64,000 bases of DNA from Clavaria fumosa. Lineage: Eukaryota; Basidiomycota; Agaricomycetes; Agaricales; Clavariaceae. Positions 23,627 through 35,824 of this stretch are shown here, in pieces. The notes under the pieces are model-generated. The model saw nothing but the letters and a program-made list of their open reading frames with translations, did no database searches and was not told the origin of the DNA. Position 1 is the first letter of the stretch; every line of letters starts with the position of its first letter. Where the stretch lies: contig OX637796.1 of assembly GCA_951802425.1 (NCBI GenBank), positions 3,348,001 through 3,412,000 of the forward strand, in the 5' to 3' direction. Both the position numbers and the translations under genes were made by a program.

Positions 23627-24151
23627 GGCTTTTCAATCTTCAAATGCATTCATACAATATAATATATATTCATATATATATATATTCATCTCCTTATACA
23701 TCATGAATGACTACTAGCTGTACCACGTTGAGGAGAAATTTTGCCAAAAGGTGGTAATATCCCCTTTCTTCTGTTGGTTCGGGTCAGGATCGCCTCAAAG
23801 CGGAACCTGAAAAAGACATTGCCGCTATGTACCTCGTCGCTGTGGCCACAGTTCAGCTACTCCTTAGACTGGTAACAATCATGGATTTGATGCAGAAGCT
23901 GTCGCATTGAGCTCGAGGCACCTGCAGGTCGTCGTCTTGCCAGCAGTTGATGTATCGTATCGTGGACCTTGGGGGGTGGGAGACTAAACCCATGTAGTCG
24001 ATATCTCTGATGCAGCATCAATCAACCTATCTTGCACCCGCCCGTTTGGCTTGCTCCTCGCCTTGGTATCGCCACTCTTATACCGATTTACTCGTGCTCG
24101 TGAAAACACTCGTCTTGTTCAGTGCCGACCTTCTCGTCGGCCTCGATAATT
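23627..24151. other. intergenic with AT repeat
   Basis: 525 nt between tandem plus-strand genes. An (AT)-rich tract at 23655-23686 follows the NVJ2-like stop and probably belongs to its 3' flank; the remainder is likely the promoter of the next gene. No coding signal. Confidence 0.5.
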
Positions 24152-27100
24152 ATGGAACAGCCCGCGTCACCGCCACCAGTACAGGAGATCGTCATGCACA
24201 GAGCCCCGGCAGCCTCGCTCATGATATCGCCCAACCTCAATGCGCTTCTCGAGCATGATGAAAAGGTCCGCCAGAGTACTGCGCGCGCACGCGACCGTCC
24301 CCAAGCGTCGGATGTCTCTAGCCCTGTCAAAGGTTTACCTCCACCACCACGTGGACCACGGAAGAATCGAACCCGTCCTCCGCCACCTATAGTTCACCCT
24401 CCACCGACGACCGCCCCCAACCCACCTGCTTCTTCGCTTCCGAACCCTTTCATAAATCCCGCGCCGTCTATCGAAACGGCAATTTCATCGCGCTCAGACG
24501 TCCCGACTTCCGCCCCCCTTTCTTCTTTCCATCCTCCGTTGACTATTTCTCACAAACCAACGGCCTCATTTAATGATGCACGGTCTTACGAGGAAAGGCA
24601 CCAATATAAAGCGCCGCGATCTTTAACGCCCGCACCGCATTCTCACTCAATCACTAATTCAAATCAAATTGCGAGAGCTGTACAGCTCCCGCCCTTCGCT
24701 CCACCATTTGATGATGCACTTCAAAATTATAAATTTCCGCCCAACGTGACGCCTCCACCCGATGGTTCCAGACGTGGGAAACCACCCTCAATGTCAAGAC
24801 CGTTCTTATCCCGCGCAGTGGCATTTCCCAAATCTACGGAAACAGATCATAGTGGTGTGGATCCTTAATTTGCGGTCTTTAGGCTGCACAAATAATTGAT
24901 TGTACGCATAGCAGAGACACAACACGACAGTGGCCCCAGCAACCACTCATCAGAAAGGCTAGTAGGAGGCGACGACTCACTCAGTGCCGGGTTCGCGCTC
25001 ATGAGACCGTCGCTCAGCCAACTGAAGCCGAAGTCATCACCGTCTTTTTCCCACGGTTTTGTGCATACACAGCCACCTGATTCAGCTGCGCCACGGCTCG
25101 CCATATCAAGTGCCACTGACGCCCCTTCCTCTTCCTCTCGTTTTGCCAGCACCTCAGCCGCGTTGTCTTTTGGAAAGGAAACCTTTGACCTCGCGCGACC
25201 TAACAACTTCATGAATCTGTATAGTCTCGCCTTGGCAGGTGTCTATCCCAAGGACCCCCCTCTCTCTCCTCCCGTGCTAAGGAATCCGAGATCGAAATCT
25301 CACTCCCCTAACCCAAGGTCGAAGGAGGATTCAGAGAGGGAACGGAAGGACAGTTTTGTTTCTTCCGCAAGACGTACGTTTCGCCTTCTTTTGTCGTGCC
25401 GATCATTCATCAACGAGGACAGCTTCCGACGAGTCGTTGCTGCGGGAGGCCCTGACACACCAAGAGGCCCACTATTGCCCCCTTCCGGAGACTACAAATC
25501 GATTGAATGCTCAGGAACGTGCAGAGCTCGTCAAGAAGACCCGCAAGCTAGCCAACATCTTTGGCCAGACACCCGGGGCATGCGAACTCTGCCAGAATCC
25601 CGACGGGGCCAATCTGCCTAGCTACCTTGCAGTCTCCCCAAGCGCGCCCGTTATGGGACGGCATTCGCGTGGAACAGGGTCCGCATCGAGCGATGTGTCT
25701 GGCTTGCTCTCCCTCACGACGGAAGACACGGAACACTTGTACAACAAGCGCAGACATTCGCTCCCGCCCCTTAGTCCCTCCAAGAATTTATCCCCCCCCA
25801 GTTCCGTGACAGAAGTCCCAAGATCAGCAGCGCAGCATCGCAACAGAAATGCAGCCCAGGGATTGAATCCGACCAGCAAAGCATCCGTCTCACGTTTCGC
25901 ATCTCAGGTGGAACCTGACTCGTCCTCTTCATTCATCGATCTTTCCGATGAAGACGGCACGGCAACCACTTTCTTCCCCCCTAACACTGGCCCCGACACA
26001 CCTGATCGATTCCAGAACTCCAGCCCATCTTATTCCGTTTCCCCATCATCTGTCACCCCACAACCCCTCACGGAAGAGGAACGTCGAAGGAAGCGAGAGA
26101 AACTGGCGAAGTTGCACCGATTCTTAGGATCTCGTGTGCCTCCCAATCTCGTCCTCGGGATAACTGATCCTGTAGACAACACCTTGCCACCTCTGGCTGC
26201 ACATGATAACGAAAGGGAACTGTCACCCCTGCAGCGACGACGGAGCGAGACTATTTCTACTTTCTCGACGAGCAGCGTTGATAACTTGGAACGTATGAAA
26301 GAGGAGCTGGATGAGAAGGAAAAGGCAATCAACGTACGGCGGAAGCAGAAAATGCAGCAGGTCGCCTCTTCCATTTTCCCTGCGTTTCTACGCTGTATTG
26401 ATGTTATCCGATAGGTGTTTGGTGTTGCCCCCCCTCAAACCCTCTACCATACCCGTCAAATATCTGTTCCCCAAGGAATTCCCTCTCGTAATTTCGGTAG
26501 CACCGTCCAGCCTGCCGCCCCAGCAGGGTCACGCGATATGATTCATGCAGCTTTAAAGAAGATGAAAGCGAAGAGTCACCACCGACCCGGCAGCGCAGGT
26601 TCTGTTCACGAGCAATTGCTTGATGCTGACCAGCGCGAAGCATCTTGGCTCGGTCAACATGGGGGAGCCCATTCGACTCAGAACGTCTATAAGCACTATC
26701 AACATTCATTGAATTCGCTTGTCTCCATCATCGATCGTGTTAGTGCCTATCGCCTTGTCAGAAATTGGGGAAAACATCTTACCCTTTTGCAGGACGACCG
26801 ACAATCCTTAGCAGAGCTTCATCTCTACATGAACAGCAACCCGGGAGAGCCGTCACAAGGCCCTTCAGGTTATCCCGAAGCCGATCAGGCGTCGATAACA
26901 TCGAGCAAGACCGCCCGCCGACGCTCGCTTCCAGCGCGCAGTTCTACCATTTCTCTCAACTCCCAGTTCGGTGCCGAGCCTGACTTGACGGACTTTCAGC
27001 TGCGTCGCAAGAAAGCAGCAAAGTTGACGCAGTTCTTTGGAGTCAACTATCGTGAATTGATCTGCGATGTTTTGGAAAGCATCGAACGAGGTGTAGATGA

Positions 27101-27230
27101 GGACCGGAAGCAGGGCGCACTCGAACCAGATGAATTCGAAGATTTGCTGCAAAGATTACGAAAACTCAAGACTACAAAGGCGCCGGTTGAACATACTCAG
27201 CTTCGTTCCGCCGGGTTTCAGTTTCAATAG
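24152..27230 (+). CDS. unknown protein with four basic-FG motifs, 953 residues
   Basis: Five exons: 24152..24854, 24915..25373, 25423..26360, 26415..26738, 26793..27230; introns 60, 49, 54 and 54 nt. The start is the first ATG in frame. I do not recognise a named family. The N-terminal 400 residues are Pro/Ser-rich. Four short related motifs follow: KKTRKLANIFGQTPG (about 425), KREKLAKLHRFLGSRVP (about 608), RRKQKMQQVFGVAPP (about 698, formed across intron 3) and RRKKAAKLTQFFGVNYR (about 878). Each is a basic helix ending in an aromatic/aliphatic-Gly turn. The last is followed by an acidic helical C-terminus (DVLESIERGVDEDRKQGALE). A charged helix (NLERMKEELDEKEKAIN) sits before the third motif. 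Conservation of the motif across a splice junction supports the model. Function is unknown; repeated peptide-binding sites would be one guess. Confidence 0.7.
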
Positions 27231-27260
27231 GTTCGGTTCTAATAAGTTCGGTTCTAATAA
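27231..27260. repeat. 15-bp direct repeat, two copies
   Basis: Two exact tandem copies of a 15-bp unit (27231-27245 and 27246-27260) directly after the stop codon of the preceding gene, with the start of a third. It lies in the 126-nt gap between two convergent genes. Confidence 0.8.
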
Positions 27261-27356
27261 GTTCAGGTTTTCATTCAGGCTTAGCATCATCCCTGTGTCA
27301 TTGTATTGTATGTATGGTGTATGTCTAAAATAATAATTGCTTCATCTGTGCGCTGC

Positions 27357-30215
27357 CTACAGAATGACCAAATCTCCATGGCATGAGTGGCACCAGAAAA
27401 CGTGAGACTCATCCAAGAACTGAGGTCTCTTGAAATGCTGATTCTGAGGGGACGATGGACCCAGAGACGCAGGTTCTGGAATTCCGGGGAGACGGGGCGA
27501 TGCCAAAGCCCTCGAGGATGGACGAATGGCTGCTGGCACAGCCGCGGCCTCACTCTCCATCCGAGCCTTCAGCATGCTCAAGGAGACCTTGCGCCTATGA
27601 CGTGCCGCCGGCGGTAGGCCCTGATCAAGTCCAAAACCGAGGCTGGTGGGCTTTACGACATCATGGGTGGTGTGGGTATGACTCGTTGCGCGGCTGGAAG
27701 GTCGGGGAATAGTGGGCGCATGGGAAGGACCTGGAGAACCACGTAAAGCTGCTAGCTCGTCTTGCAGAGATTGCACCTGCTTCTGGAGAGAGTGGGACCT
27801 GGCCTCGGCCTCGAAAACGGACGTTTCCAGCGCTCTGATGGTGGAGTGCGCGGCTGAAACATCGAGCGCATGTTGCTGTCGTAAAGCGTTCAAGAGTTCT
27901 CCATCCAACGAGCGGGAAGCTGCTACAGACGAGGAAGACGATGAAACAGCTTCCCTCAGCGCGTCCACCTCTTCCTTGGGCGCGAGTTGAAGCCGGAGAG
28001 ACTCGACTTCATCCTCAATAAGCCGCAGAAAAGCATCTCTCTCCTCTTCAGCAGCTCTACGCTCTTCCCACTCCTTCTGTGTAATCAAAAGATCTGTAGT
28101 TGGGCGGGAAATTCCCTCTAATCGACGTGAGGTTTCGCGACGGTGTGCCGCGATATTAGCCTGCGCAATCGAAAGGCGTTTCTGGACCACGTCGACCTTT
28201 GCTTGAAGCTCGCCATAAATTTCTTGAAGATCTACGAGGCGTTCTTGCGTAGAAGAACGCTCATTGCGGCCTGAGGCAATCGATTCGCGTTGCAGTGTCT
28301 CGGGATGCTCCTTCTCGGCTCGTATCTCCTCTAGCGAAGATTCTAGCTGCGCAATGACCGAATCACGTCCTCGCACGGCATGCTGCAGCGCATCGACATT
28401 TTCCCCCAATTCAGCCTTAGCACTTGTGAGTTCAACCACCTTTGTTCGCAGTTCATCAAGGGACCGCATAAGGCCAGTACCTTCAAACTGGAGAGCTTTT
28501 TGAGTTGCTTCTGCCTCCTCTGCGCGGCGAATGGCGCTGCGCAGTTCAGCGTGCAGGCTTTGTAGCTGACTAGCGACGGTGTCGGATCCCATAGATGCTC
28601 GGGCTAGCCCATCCTCTAGCAATTGTGCCTTCTTCCCCAGAGCGGCGACCTCCGTCTCCAGAGATGTCTTCTCCTGCAGAAGGACGTCATGACGCGACGT
28701 AAGAGAGTTCAACGTTGCCTGAGCAGCATCACGCTCCTTTTCGACCATTACACATTTGGACTTCCACTCGATCTCGCCTTCACGATGAGAGTGCAATTGA
28801 GATTCGATGCCCTCTCGCTCAGCCTTGAGCGTTGCATGGGCCTATCGAGCTCGTCAGAGGCGAAGAGTGATAATATTTATGTATCCTTACCTGTTTCAAT
28901 TTCGAGAACTGAAACTCGAGGTCATCCGCACGATCCTGCGTATTCTTTAAAGAGACCTCCAATCTCTCGGCGCGGTCATCACTTTGTATCCGATCTTCCA
29001 GCTCTCGAACACTGGCCCGATGTCGCGCTGCCTCGGCACGTGCGGTATTTAGATCCCCGTTCACGAGCTGCAATTCTCGTTCCTGGGACGAGCGTATGTC
29101 ACTGAATGTCCAAGAATCGACTATGCCAGAGGCATACCTGCTCCCGACACCTATCTGACAATTCCTTCTCAGTGACAAGGAGAAGTTGAATTCGTTCATT
29201 CGAGTCGCGAGTCTTGTCTTCCAATTGTTGCGTTCGAGTCTGGAGTGTTTCAGCCTCCGCACGAAACTGTTGCAACAGTACATCCTTCTCTCTGTTATCT
29301 ATGCTCTGTCAGTCTGCGCGCTTGGGAAAAACTAAAATAAAATACCTGCTTCTACCTTCTCCATATGATCCAGTGAATTTGCAAAAGAGGCTTTATCCGA
29401 TACCAACAAATTTATGGTCTGCTGTTGGCTGTTCATCTCAGCCTCTAACTGTAGAATGCGTTGTTCCAAGTCTCGGTTCTTAGAACACTCCTGCTGAAAT
29501 AGTACCTGAGATTCTAGGAAAGATTAAATGTATAGCATGAACAGGAATCTGAGTGCATAGCACATACGCACTAGACTCTGCATCTTCCAGACGTCGTGCC
29601 AGGCTCGTCAGGTTTTCCTTCTCTGTCTCCAGCAATGATATAGTTTTGCGTTGCTCGTCCACCGTCGCAACTAATTCCTGAACGCGGCCACCAACTCCTG
29701 GAGGATCAGCGGGAGAATCTCGGCTTTGCGTGATTTGGCCTAGAGATTGGCGGATGGCATCTCAACGTTGAAAAGGAAAATCACGACAGAACTAACCGGT
29801 CGGAGAGGTCGCCTTACCAGAATTCGCTGCATCTGGAGCGGGCGGGGACGTGGCGCCTGCGCGGGGCAAGGACGCGGTCCATGCCGTATCGTTCGTGTCC
29901 ACTTTGCCGAACCTACGATACCAGTGAGTCTCGACCGCACCCGTAGTAAGTTGAGCGAAAAGCATTACACGGCTTCGGCGTCGTTGGCGTGCTCGTTATT
30001 TGGCGGTGCCGGCGGCCCCGTTGGCTCCGGAGTGGAAGATGCGCTGGAGGTGGGTGGGCGGTCGACGGTGCGTATGCCAGAAGTTCCCTTCTGCTGCTGC
30101 TGCCGCCGCTTCAACTGTAGAACGAGGAGGTTTTCATATTCTGAAGTTGCAACTGCACTTCGCTCACCATGGCCCTTGCGCGGGCTGCTTTAGCTGCCCT
30201 GTCATCTTCTGACAT
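27357..30215 (-). CDS. long coiled-coil protein, 820 residues
   Basis: Eight exons: 30168..30215, 29969..30114, 29818..29912, 29572..29739, 29346..29513, 29138..29298, 28891..29082, 27357..28841; introns 47-78 nt, all in consistent phase. After a basic N-terminus (MSEDDRAAKAARARAM) and a short Pro/Ser part, residues about 120-660 are an almost uninterrupted coiled coil rich in Glu, Leu, Gln and Arg (for example LLETEKENLTSLARRLEDAE and QLEDKTRDSNERIQLL). Residues 660-800 are Ser/Pro-rich, with a basic HRRKVSLSMLKARM patch. The protein ends with HVFWCHSCHGDLVIL, a compact Trp-Cys-x2-Cys tip that looks like a short zinc-binding or conserved interaction end. It probably acts as a scaffold or tether; no closer assignment is possible from sequence alone. 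Confidence 0.75.
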
Positions 30216-30667
30216 TGTACTGTCGGTAGGTTGGATAGAAGTGGCGGGTATAAGTGTAACAGACGCGAATTATGCGAGGGCACTGCACGCATGTGCCTTG
30301 CATGCAGCTTATATGCGCATACATTCGCCATGAGCGTGTAATTCAAGACTCGAACACTTCGAGTTCGAACCTCCCCCATTCGACTATATATCAGCATACA
30401 CAAAAACAGAAATTGACACAGAGGAAAATTGACACAGGCTGAACAACAGGAGAAGAAGGAATGACACCGTATGGAGAAGCAGGCATAAAACAAGGAGCAT
30501 CCCGCCCCAATTAGAGGCTGTTCAACGTGATTTTAACGAGAGGTTCGAAGGCTGCGACCAACTCGGGTCAGAGCTCCTGGGAGATACGAAAGAGAGGTTG
30601 AAGCAACGAAGTATGCTGGAGGGAAGCAGGGTCCGGCGAACAGCATGGGTATCAAAAGCAGGCCGCA
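30216..30667. other. intergenic, tandem minus-strand genes
   Basis: 452 nt between the start of the coiled-coil gene and the stop of the G-beta gene, both on the minus strand. It should contain the promoter of the former and the 3' flank of the latter. A TTCGAACC element at 30363-30370 resembles a tRNA B box but has no partner A box. Confidence 0.45.
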
Positions 30668-31935
30668 CTATGCCCAAACCTAAGCAACTGTTAGTATTGT
30701 CATTCGTTAAACAGAGTGTTATACGAACCCTCAATGTGCTGTCCCAGCTACCTGTGCAAAGGGCCATTCCATCGGTGCTCACACCTAGGCAGCTTACTCT
30801 GTTTTCGTGACCAGTCAATACTCCCACCCGCTCGCCTTTGAGGGTGTCCCAAACATTACACGTCCAATCATCGTAGCCCCCAAAAAGGATGCGACCGGAG
30901 ATGGAGAAAGCCACGGACGTAATACCGCATAAGATATTATCGTGAGTGAATGCGTTTAATTCTCTGTCGGCTCGAATATCAAATAGACGACAAGAAGCAT
31001 CGTCGGACCCTGTTGCGAACGCGTCGCCATTGGGGAAGAATCTATTGGTTCTGTGTTAGATGATGCGCCGCACCGGAATCGAATAGACATACTGTACGGC
31101 GTTGATGTCTGAGTCGTGTCCAGTAAAAGTCTGGGTTGCGCGGCCGCTTCGGATATCCCAAAGTTTCGCGCTGGCGTCACAGGCGCCAGACACAAAGACA
31201 TTCTGGTTAGGACCGAGGGACAAGCTAGCGTGCGTCATTAGATAGGTCTCAAACTAGGAAGGAAAGTTAAGATAAGAACCTCATCACGTCACCCGTGTGT
31301 TCACTGAACTCAACGACCCTCACGCCCGCTTCAATGTCCCATAACATGCACGTCATGTCACCAGAGCTGGTAACAATTTGCCGATCGTTGATGAAACGAC
31401 AACAGCTGAGATAGCCAGAATGTGCGCTTAGTTCTCGGGCACCTTTGACACTGTTACCTTCCTTGCTGTTGAGGTTATAGATAGAGCAGATATTGTCCAG
31501 ACCACCGCAAGCAACAAAGTTTCCTGACGGCGAGTAAGCGCAGGTCATGACCCAACTGGACCGTAGTGGGATAGCATGGACTTTGTTGGTAGTGTATGCA
31601 TCCCAAACGATGAGCTTCCCATCTTGTGACGCTGAGACTAGATGTCTCCGGTCTGCTGCCCAATGCATAGCATATATTTTCGCAAGATGACCTCTAAGAG
31701 CGCGCCGAGGACGCATGACGATGCGAGGCAAGGCATCCACCTCTGCGGCCATGGCGCGCACTGAGATGATAACCGAGACGTGATTACTCGACGATTCATA
31801 TGACGCACAGAAAGGCAGCTTACGACTAGTGTCGGCTATAGACTCCTTTTTGGCTCTAATCTTCTCTTTGAGACTTTCTCCTTCTCTCCGAGCCGCCGCA
31901 ATTCTCTCCTGGATATCGCCTTGTTGTTGAGACAT
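30668..31935 (-). CDS. heterotrimeric G protein beta subunit
   Basis: Five exons: 31824..31935, 31280..31760, 31093..31224, 30729..31041, 30668..30679; introns 63, 55, 51 and 49 nt; 349 residues, the normal length. An N-terminal helix ([19 protein letters not shown]) that would form the coiled coil with gamma is followed by seven WD40 blades, with WD-type endings [41 protein letters not shown] and the final four-codon exon giving Val-Trp-Ala-stop. The sequences [13 protein letters not shown] and [12 protein letters not shown] are hallmarks of the G-beta family. In fungi this subunit couples pheromone or nutrient receptors to MAPK or cAMP signalling, including mating in basidiomycetes. The tiny last exon is easily missed: without it the protein would end in intron-coded residues. 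Confidence 0.96.
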
Positions 31936-32894
31936 GATTGAGATGAAATCTGGTTCTGGATTGACACGTAGGGTGGGTTAGAGCTGTAGAAGAGAAATAC
32001 AGAAGTTTGAATCAGTCAGCTGTTGCTGTTGAACGAGATGAAAGGCAGTCGTACGTTTGGAGAGACGCAAGCGCAGATTGAGATACAAGGCACGTGGGAA
32101 AGAGTGAGAGATGCTACGGGACCTGAACAGGCAAGGCACCTGACAGGGACGAAAAGCGTGAGGATCGAGCGCTGACAAGCAACGCAGACGATGTTCACCA
32201 GATAAAAAGCCCAAACCTGTGTGACCAGGTGGGGGTAGTAGAAATGCGGCTGAGGCTTTCCTTTGATGGGGAGGGACACTGGAGAAAGCCAGGGAAAACC
32301 CAGCATCTAAGCTTCAAAGTCCGCACACTATTGACCCCACCATCCATCATACGCCCTTTTTTTTTTTTTTTTTTCTCTTCTCTTCTGGTGCTCCTTGCCC
32401 TGGTTGTCCAGTTGCCCAGCCCGTTGCCGTGCTTTCATCTATCTCAGTGCGCCACGTCACCCTTGTATCTTGCTGCATCTGCCATCTTTTTTCATCAGCC
32501 CATCTCTCAGGCTGTGCCCACTTTCATCATTACGCTGCGTTACCGACTACTAGTCAGTGCGGTCTTCTTGATCACCGTGCTCCATAACTGCTTCCATGTT
32601 GGGTCTTTTCTTCACGTCTTTTTTTCTCACTTTGCGTGATATCGGTTTTCGCGTCGAGGCTTGCGAGTCACTGATCTCTCTTGCGATTTACTGACGGATC
32701 ATCAGGCCGCGATCCTTGATATGTACTTACCTCCATGGGATCCTGCTGTACGGTGCCCACGCCCCTGCATATTAAATTACAGTGCTATGCCACTACAGCA
32801 TCGGCTCCGCCTGATCAACGGAATATATCTGCTCGTATTAAATGACCGCTAGTCCTTATTAGGATACGACCGACCTGTCGCTGCGCTGGTCACT

Positions 32895-32926
32895 GTTCAG
32901 GCGTTCAGACGTTCAGACGTTCAGGC
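32895..32926. repeat. 8-bp tandem repeat, four copies
   Basis: GTTCAG recurs at 32895, 32903, 32911 and 32919 with an 8-bp period and the spacer GC or AC. A simple short tandem repeat in non-coding sequence. Confidence 0.8.
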
Positions 32927-33511
32927 CTCGCGAACGTCCAGGGACAACTTTCATTTGTTTCTGGCAGTTGACCTGGAATGGCATTGCGGTAGAGGGGACT
33001 TCTTCGGATCGCTTCGGGGAAACATGGAAATCTCGCTAATGCTGTGTCGATTCGACAGACGCTGCACCGCGAGCTCTAGCTCTGCTCAGACTTCCATCAT
33101 CATATGAGAGCAGCAAAGAGATTGACCTCGCCCTCTTTCCAAGAGGATGGTCCGGCGCCAACCTGCTGGTCCGTCGTAAGACTGGAGTTGTGCCACTTTT
33201 TTCTCTGCAAAGAGGCTAGCCCTCCAGAAGGAGATTCCGCTGGATCGTTGCTCTGGCCGTATGATTAGCTTCACTTCCCCTTCACCCTTATCCGCTGGAC
33301 CCGTTGGAGGGGGTCCTCGTCGTCTCCTGCTTCGGAGGAGCTGACTCAGGATGACTGGAAGTTGGACCGCTCCTCCTGGCGCACGTGTTTTGCCTCCCTC
33401 ATTCACACACAGCTTGGCCTTCCGGAGGTGTTCTTGGCCCAACAAACACCCTGCGGAACACCTGGCGCGCGAGTTTGAGGGCGCTGGCAGCCTCGGCGTT
33501 AAGTTCTTGTC

Positions 33512-34843
33512 AAAAAGCCAGACTTGGGCGCTTCAAGTACATGCAGTGCGTGGAGAGATCGACGGCTTACAGGATGTTAGAAGGCGTCGCTTCCGCAGCG
33601 GGACGGAAACCGCTCGCACAGTTGATACGGCTAGACTCGGGCGCTTCAAGCACATGCGGTTGTGAAGTCAATCACTTCTTGGTCATGATCCGGTGAAAAT
33701 GCTCCGCCGCAAGTCACATCCGCAGACCGGGCTTCGGGACAGTGGAAAGCGATGGCGTCAAGCGCGTTTATATTGACCAAGCAGAGCATCCAAAGGCTTC
33801 TTATTAGAAGCAGATGTGGAACTGAAGGCCGGACTCGGGCGTTTCAGGCACATGCGGTTTGTGATAAGCTTATACCGATAAACCACCATGAGTCACATAC
33901 ATTCATACAGAGAATTGGACAGCGGCATCCAGGGCATACAAGAGCTGGACGGAAGATCTGAAGGCGTCATATTCGCGGCGGGAAGGGAGACGGAGGGTTC
34001 TAGAGTAAAAGCCAAAGCCAGGCTTGGGCACTTCAGGCATATGCGTTCACTGGGGTCAACGATTTCTCGACTTCGATTTCATGAATTCCATGCAAATGCT
34101 CCACTATGGGACCACAAGACGCTTCTAGATGGGGTCGCCGTATTTCTGCGGGGGGAAGACGACGTCCTGCGCATTCAAAGGAGAATCTGAAGTTGTAATT
34201 GCTGAAATGGAGTGAGTGTTTGTAAAGCCAAACTCGGGCGCTGCAGTCACATGCAGTCCATGAAGATTTCTGACGCGACAGGGTCCACAAGAATGTTCTC
34301 CCGTAAGCAAAGAGTTCCACACGTATGTACCCCTGTTTCTACGTTACAAGGGTATCTCTTTTTAATTGAGAAATGACCCATGTGGCCCTCGTCAGACAAA
34401 GCCTTGTGGCGCCATCCCACCTCCGCCGCGAAGCTTCCAAGGTCCATTTCAATCAATCTTGCCCCTTCGTTGATGGTGACAGGGTCCAAGGGAGTGGGGC
34501 CGGATGATTTATCGGTCCGATGTCGCAATCCTTACAACAGGAAAAAGCATGTTTCGATCAATCATTGGCGCATAGAACGCAGGTTGTAAAACTAGACTCG
34601 GGCGCTTCGAGGTCATGCGGTTCGTGAAATAATAATTCTTCGAGAGATTGATATAATGACATGAGAATGTTTCGTTACGAGAAACAAAAACACACTCCCG
34701 GACCGATAACTGTACTAGACTGGATAGTGGCAGTCAAGGCAGCCAGCAAATTTGGTAATTGGGCCGCGAGGGAACCTGGGTGTCAGTGTTGATACCAGAA
34801 GGTCGTGCCGGACTCCGCGATTTAAGTGCATACGCCTCGTTGA
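33512..34843. repeat. array of diverged repeats, about seven copies
   Basis: A core of about 33 bp resembling GACTCGGGCGCTTCAAGCAC followed by ATGCGGTTCGTG occurs in the same orientation near 33521, 33633, 33830, 34019, 34230, 34593 and 34808. Spacing is 110, 200, 190, 210, 365 and 215 nt. After several cores a second shared block appears (AAAATGCTCCGC-type at about 33694, 34096 and 34887), and before some a block like GAAGGCGTC...GCGGCGGGA (33570-33604, 33957-33983). The copies are 70-90 percent alike by eye. This suggests an old tandem duplication of a unit near 200 bp, now decaying. Frames through it are not conserved, so it does not look coding. Confidence 0.7.
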
Positions 34844-35759
34844 GCCAATAATCTGTTGAGAATGATTCAATGAAAACGCTCCGCTATTATTCCAGATATG
34901 TTCAATTTACAATAGCGTCTGCGCGGTAAGATAACGCTCCAAGAAGAAAACAATTAAAACGGATCCCCAGAGTAGGAAGTCAGTTTACGGGAAGAGCTGT
35001 GCGAAATGTGAAGTGAGAACTCTCTCCTGATCTCCAAGAGCGTTACAATCTTGTATGTGTTGCATGTGGGTGCAGCATCCGATAAATTTGACGCTTGGTC
35101 ACAGGTGACCTTGTGGGTGCAGATAGTATCGGCCCACATATATGTCCGTGGTCTATGCAGTGTCCCGCTTTATTGTAAGCAAAACAACTGAGAGTACAAC
35201 GCTCTGTGATCGCACAAATATACAGCTCGTGAAGCACACTGCGTTTGCACAAATGCAAACTTTGAGCAGCTTAAGGGACGTTGTTGATGCCACACGCAGT
35301 AGCCGAGTGGTCAGAGCGGTAGGACTTTTGTATGCCGCACTTGATGGGCAACTTACCTCCGTGAATGCATACCGGCGGCAAGTAGTCATCAAAGTATGTA
35401 CTGCAAAGCCCAATGACGCCACGCTGAACCATCAGCAAGTCCGAAGCTTGCGATTGCGGGCCACCACCGTGGTGCTGCAGTTCGATGGGGATTGTTGTTG
35501 ATAGTCATAGCTTGGTCGAAGATTGCAGTAAAGAAGACAAAGCTAGCCTGAGCTTTTCCAAAATTGCAAGCAGTAAAGCAGAACACAGATTGATCAGAGG
35601 ACCGCAAGATAATGATGGCCATGGCCACTGGAGATCATGTGCGCATCGCTACTATAGTATGCCCGTCCACTGTTGACCGTAGTATGCGAACAGGGCCGTA
35701 GAGGCTTAGTAGCTCGTGTATCACCTATCCCGGGGGGGCTCAACATTGGGCATTCGACA

Positions 35760-35824
35760 TTGTCACGGTGCACGACTAGGGTAGGACTTTTGACATAAAT
35801 GAAAGAGCATAGCCACCGTGACAA
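35760..35824. repeat. 11-bp inverted repeat with 43-nt loop
   Basis: TTGTCACGGTG at 35760-35770 and its exact complement CACCGTGACAA at 35814-35824. The pairing does not extend outward. It could be a short hairpin or a relic of an element; no target-site duplication was noted. Confidence 0.5.

Noticed and set aside
30360..30372. TTCGAACC B-box-like element
   Set aside because: No A box or cloverleaf could be folded on either strand around it.
33351..33696. Two overlapping frames of about 100 codons across the repeat array
   Set aside because: They cross repeat cores in frames that are not shared between copies, which argues against coding.
35296..35404. tRNA-like sequence
   Set aside because: A perfect A-box (TAGCCGAGTGG) and a GCAGTA/TACTGC pair are present, but there is no B box and no anticodon stem, so it is at most a relic.
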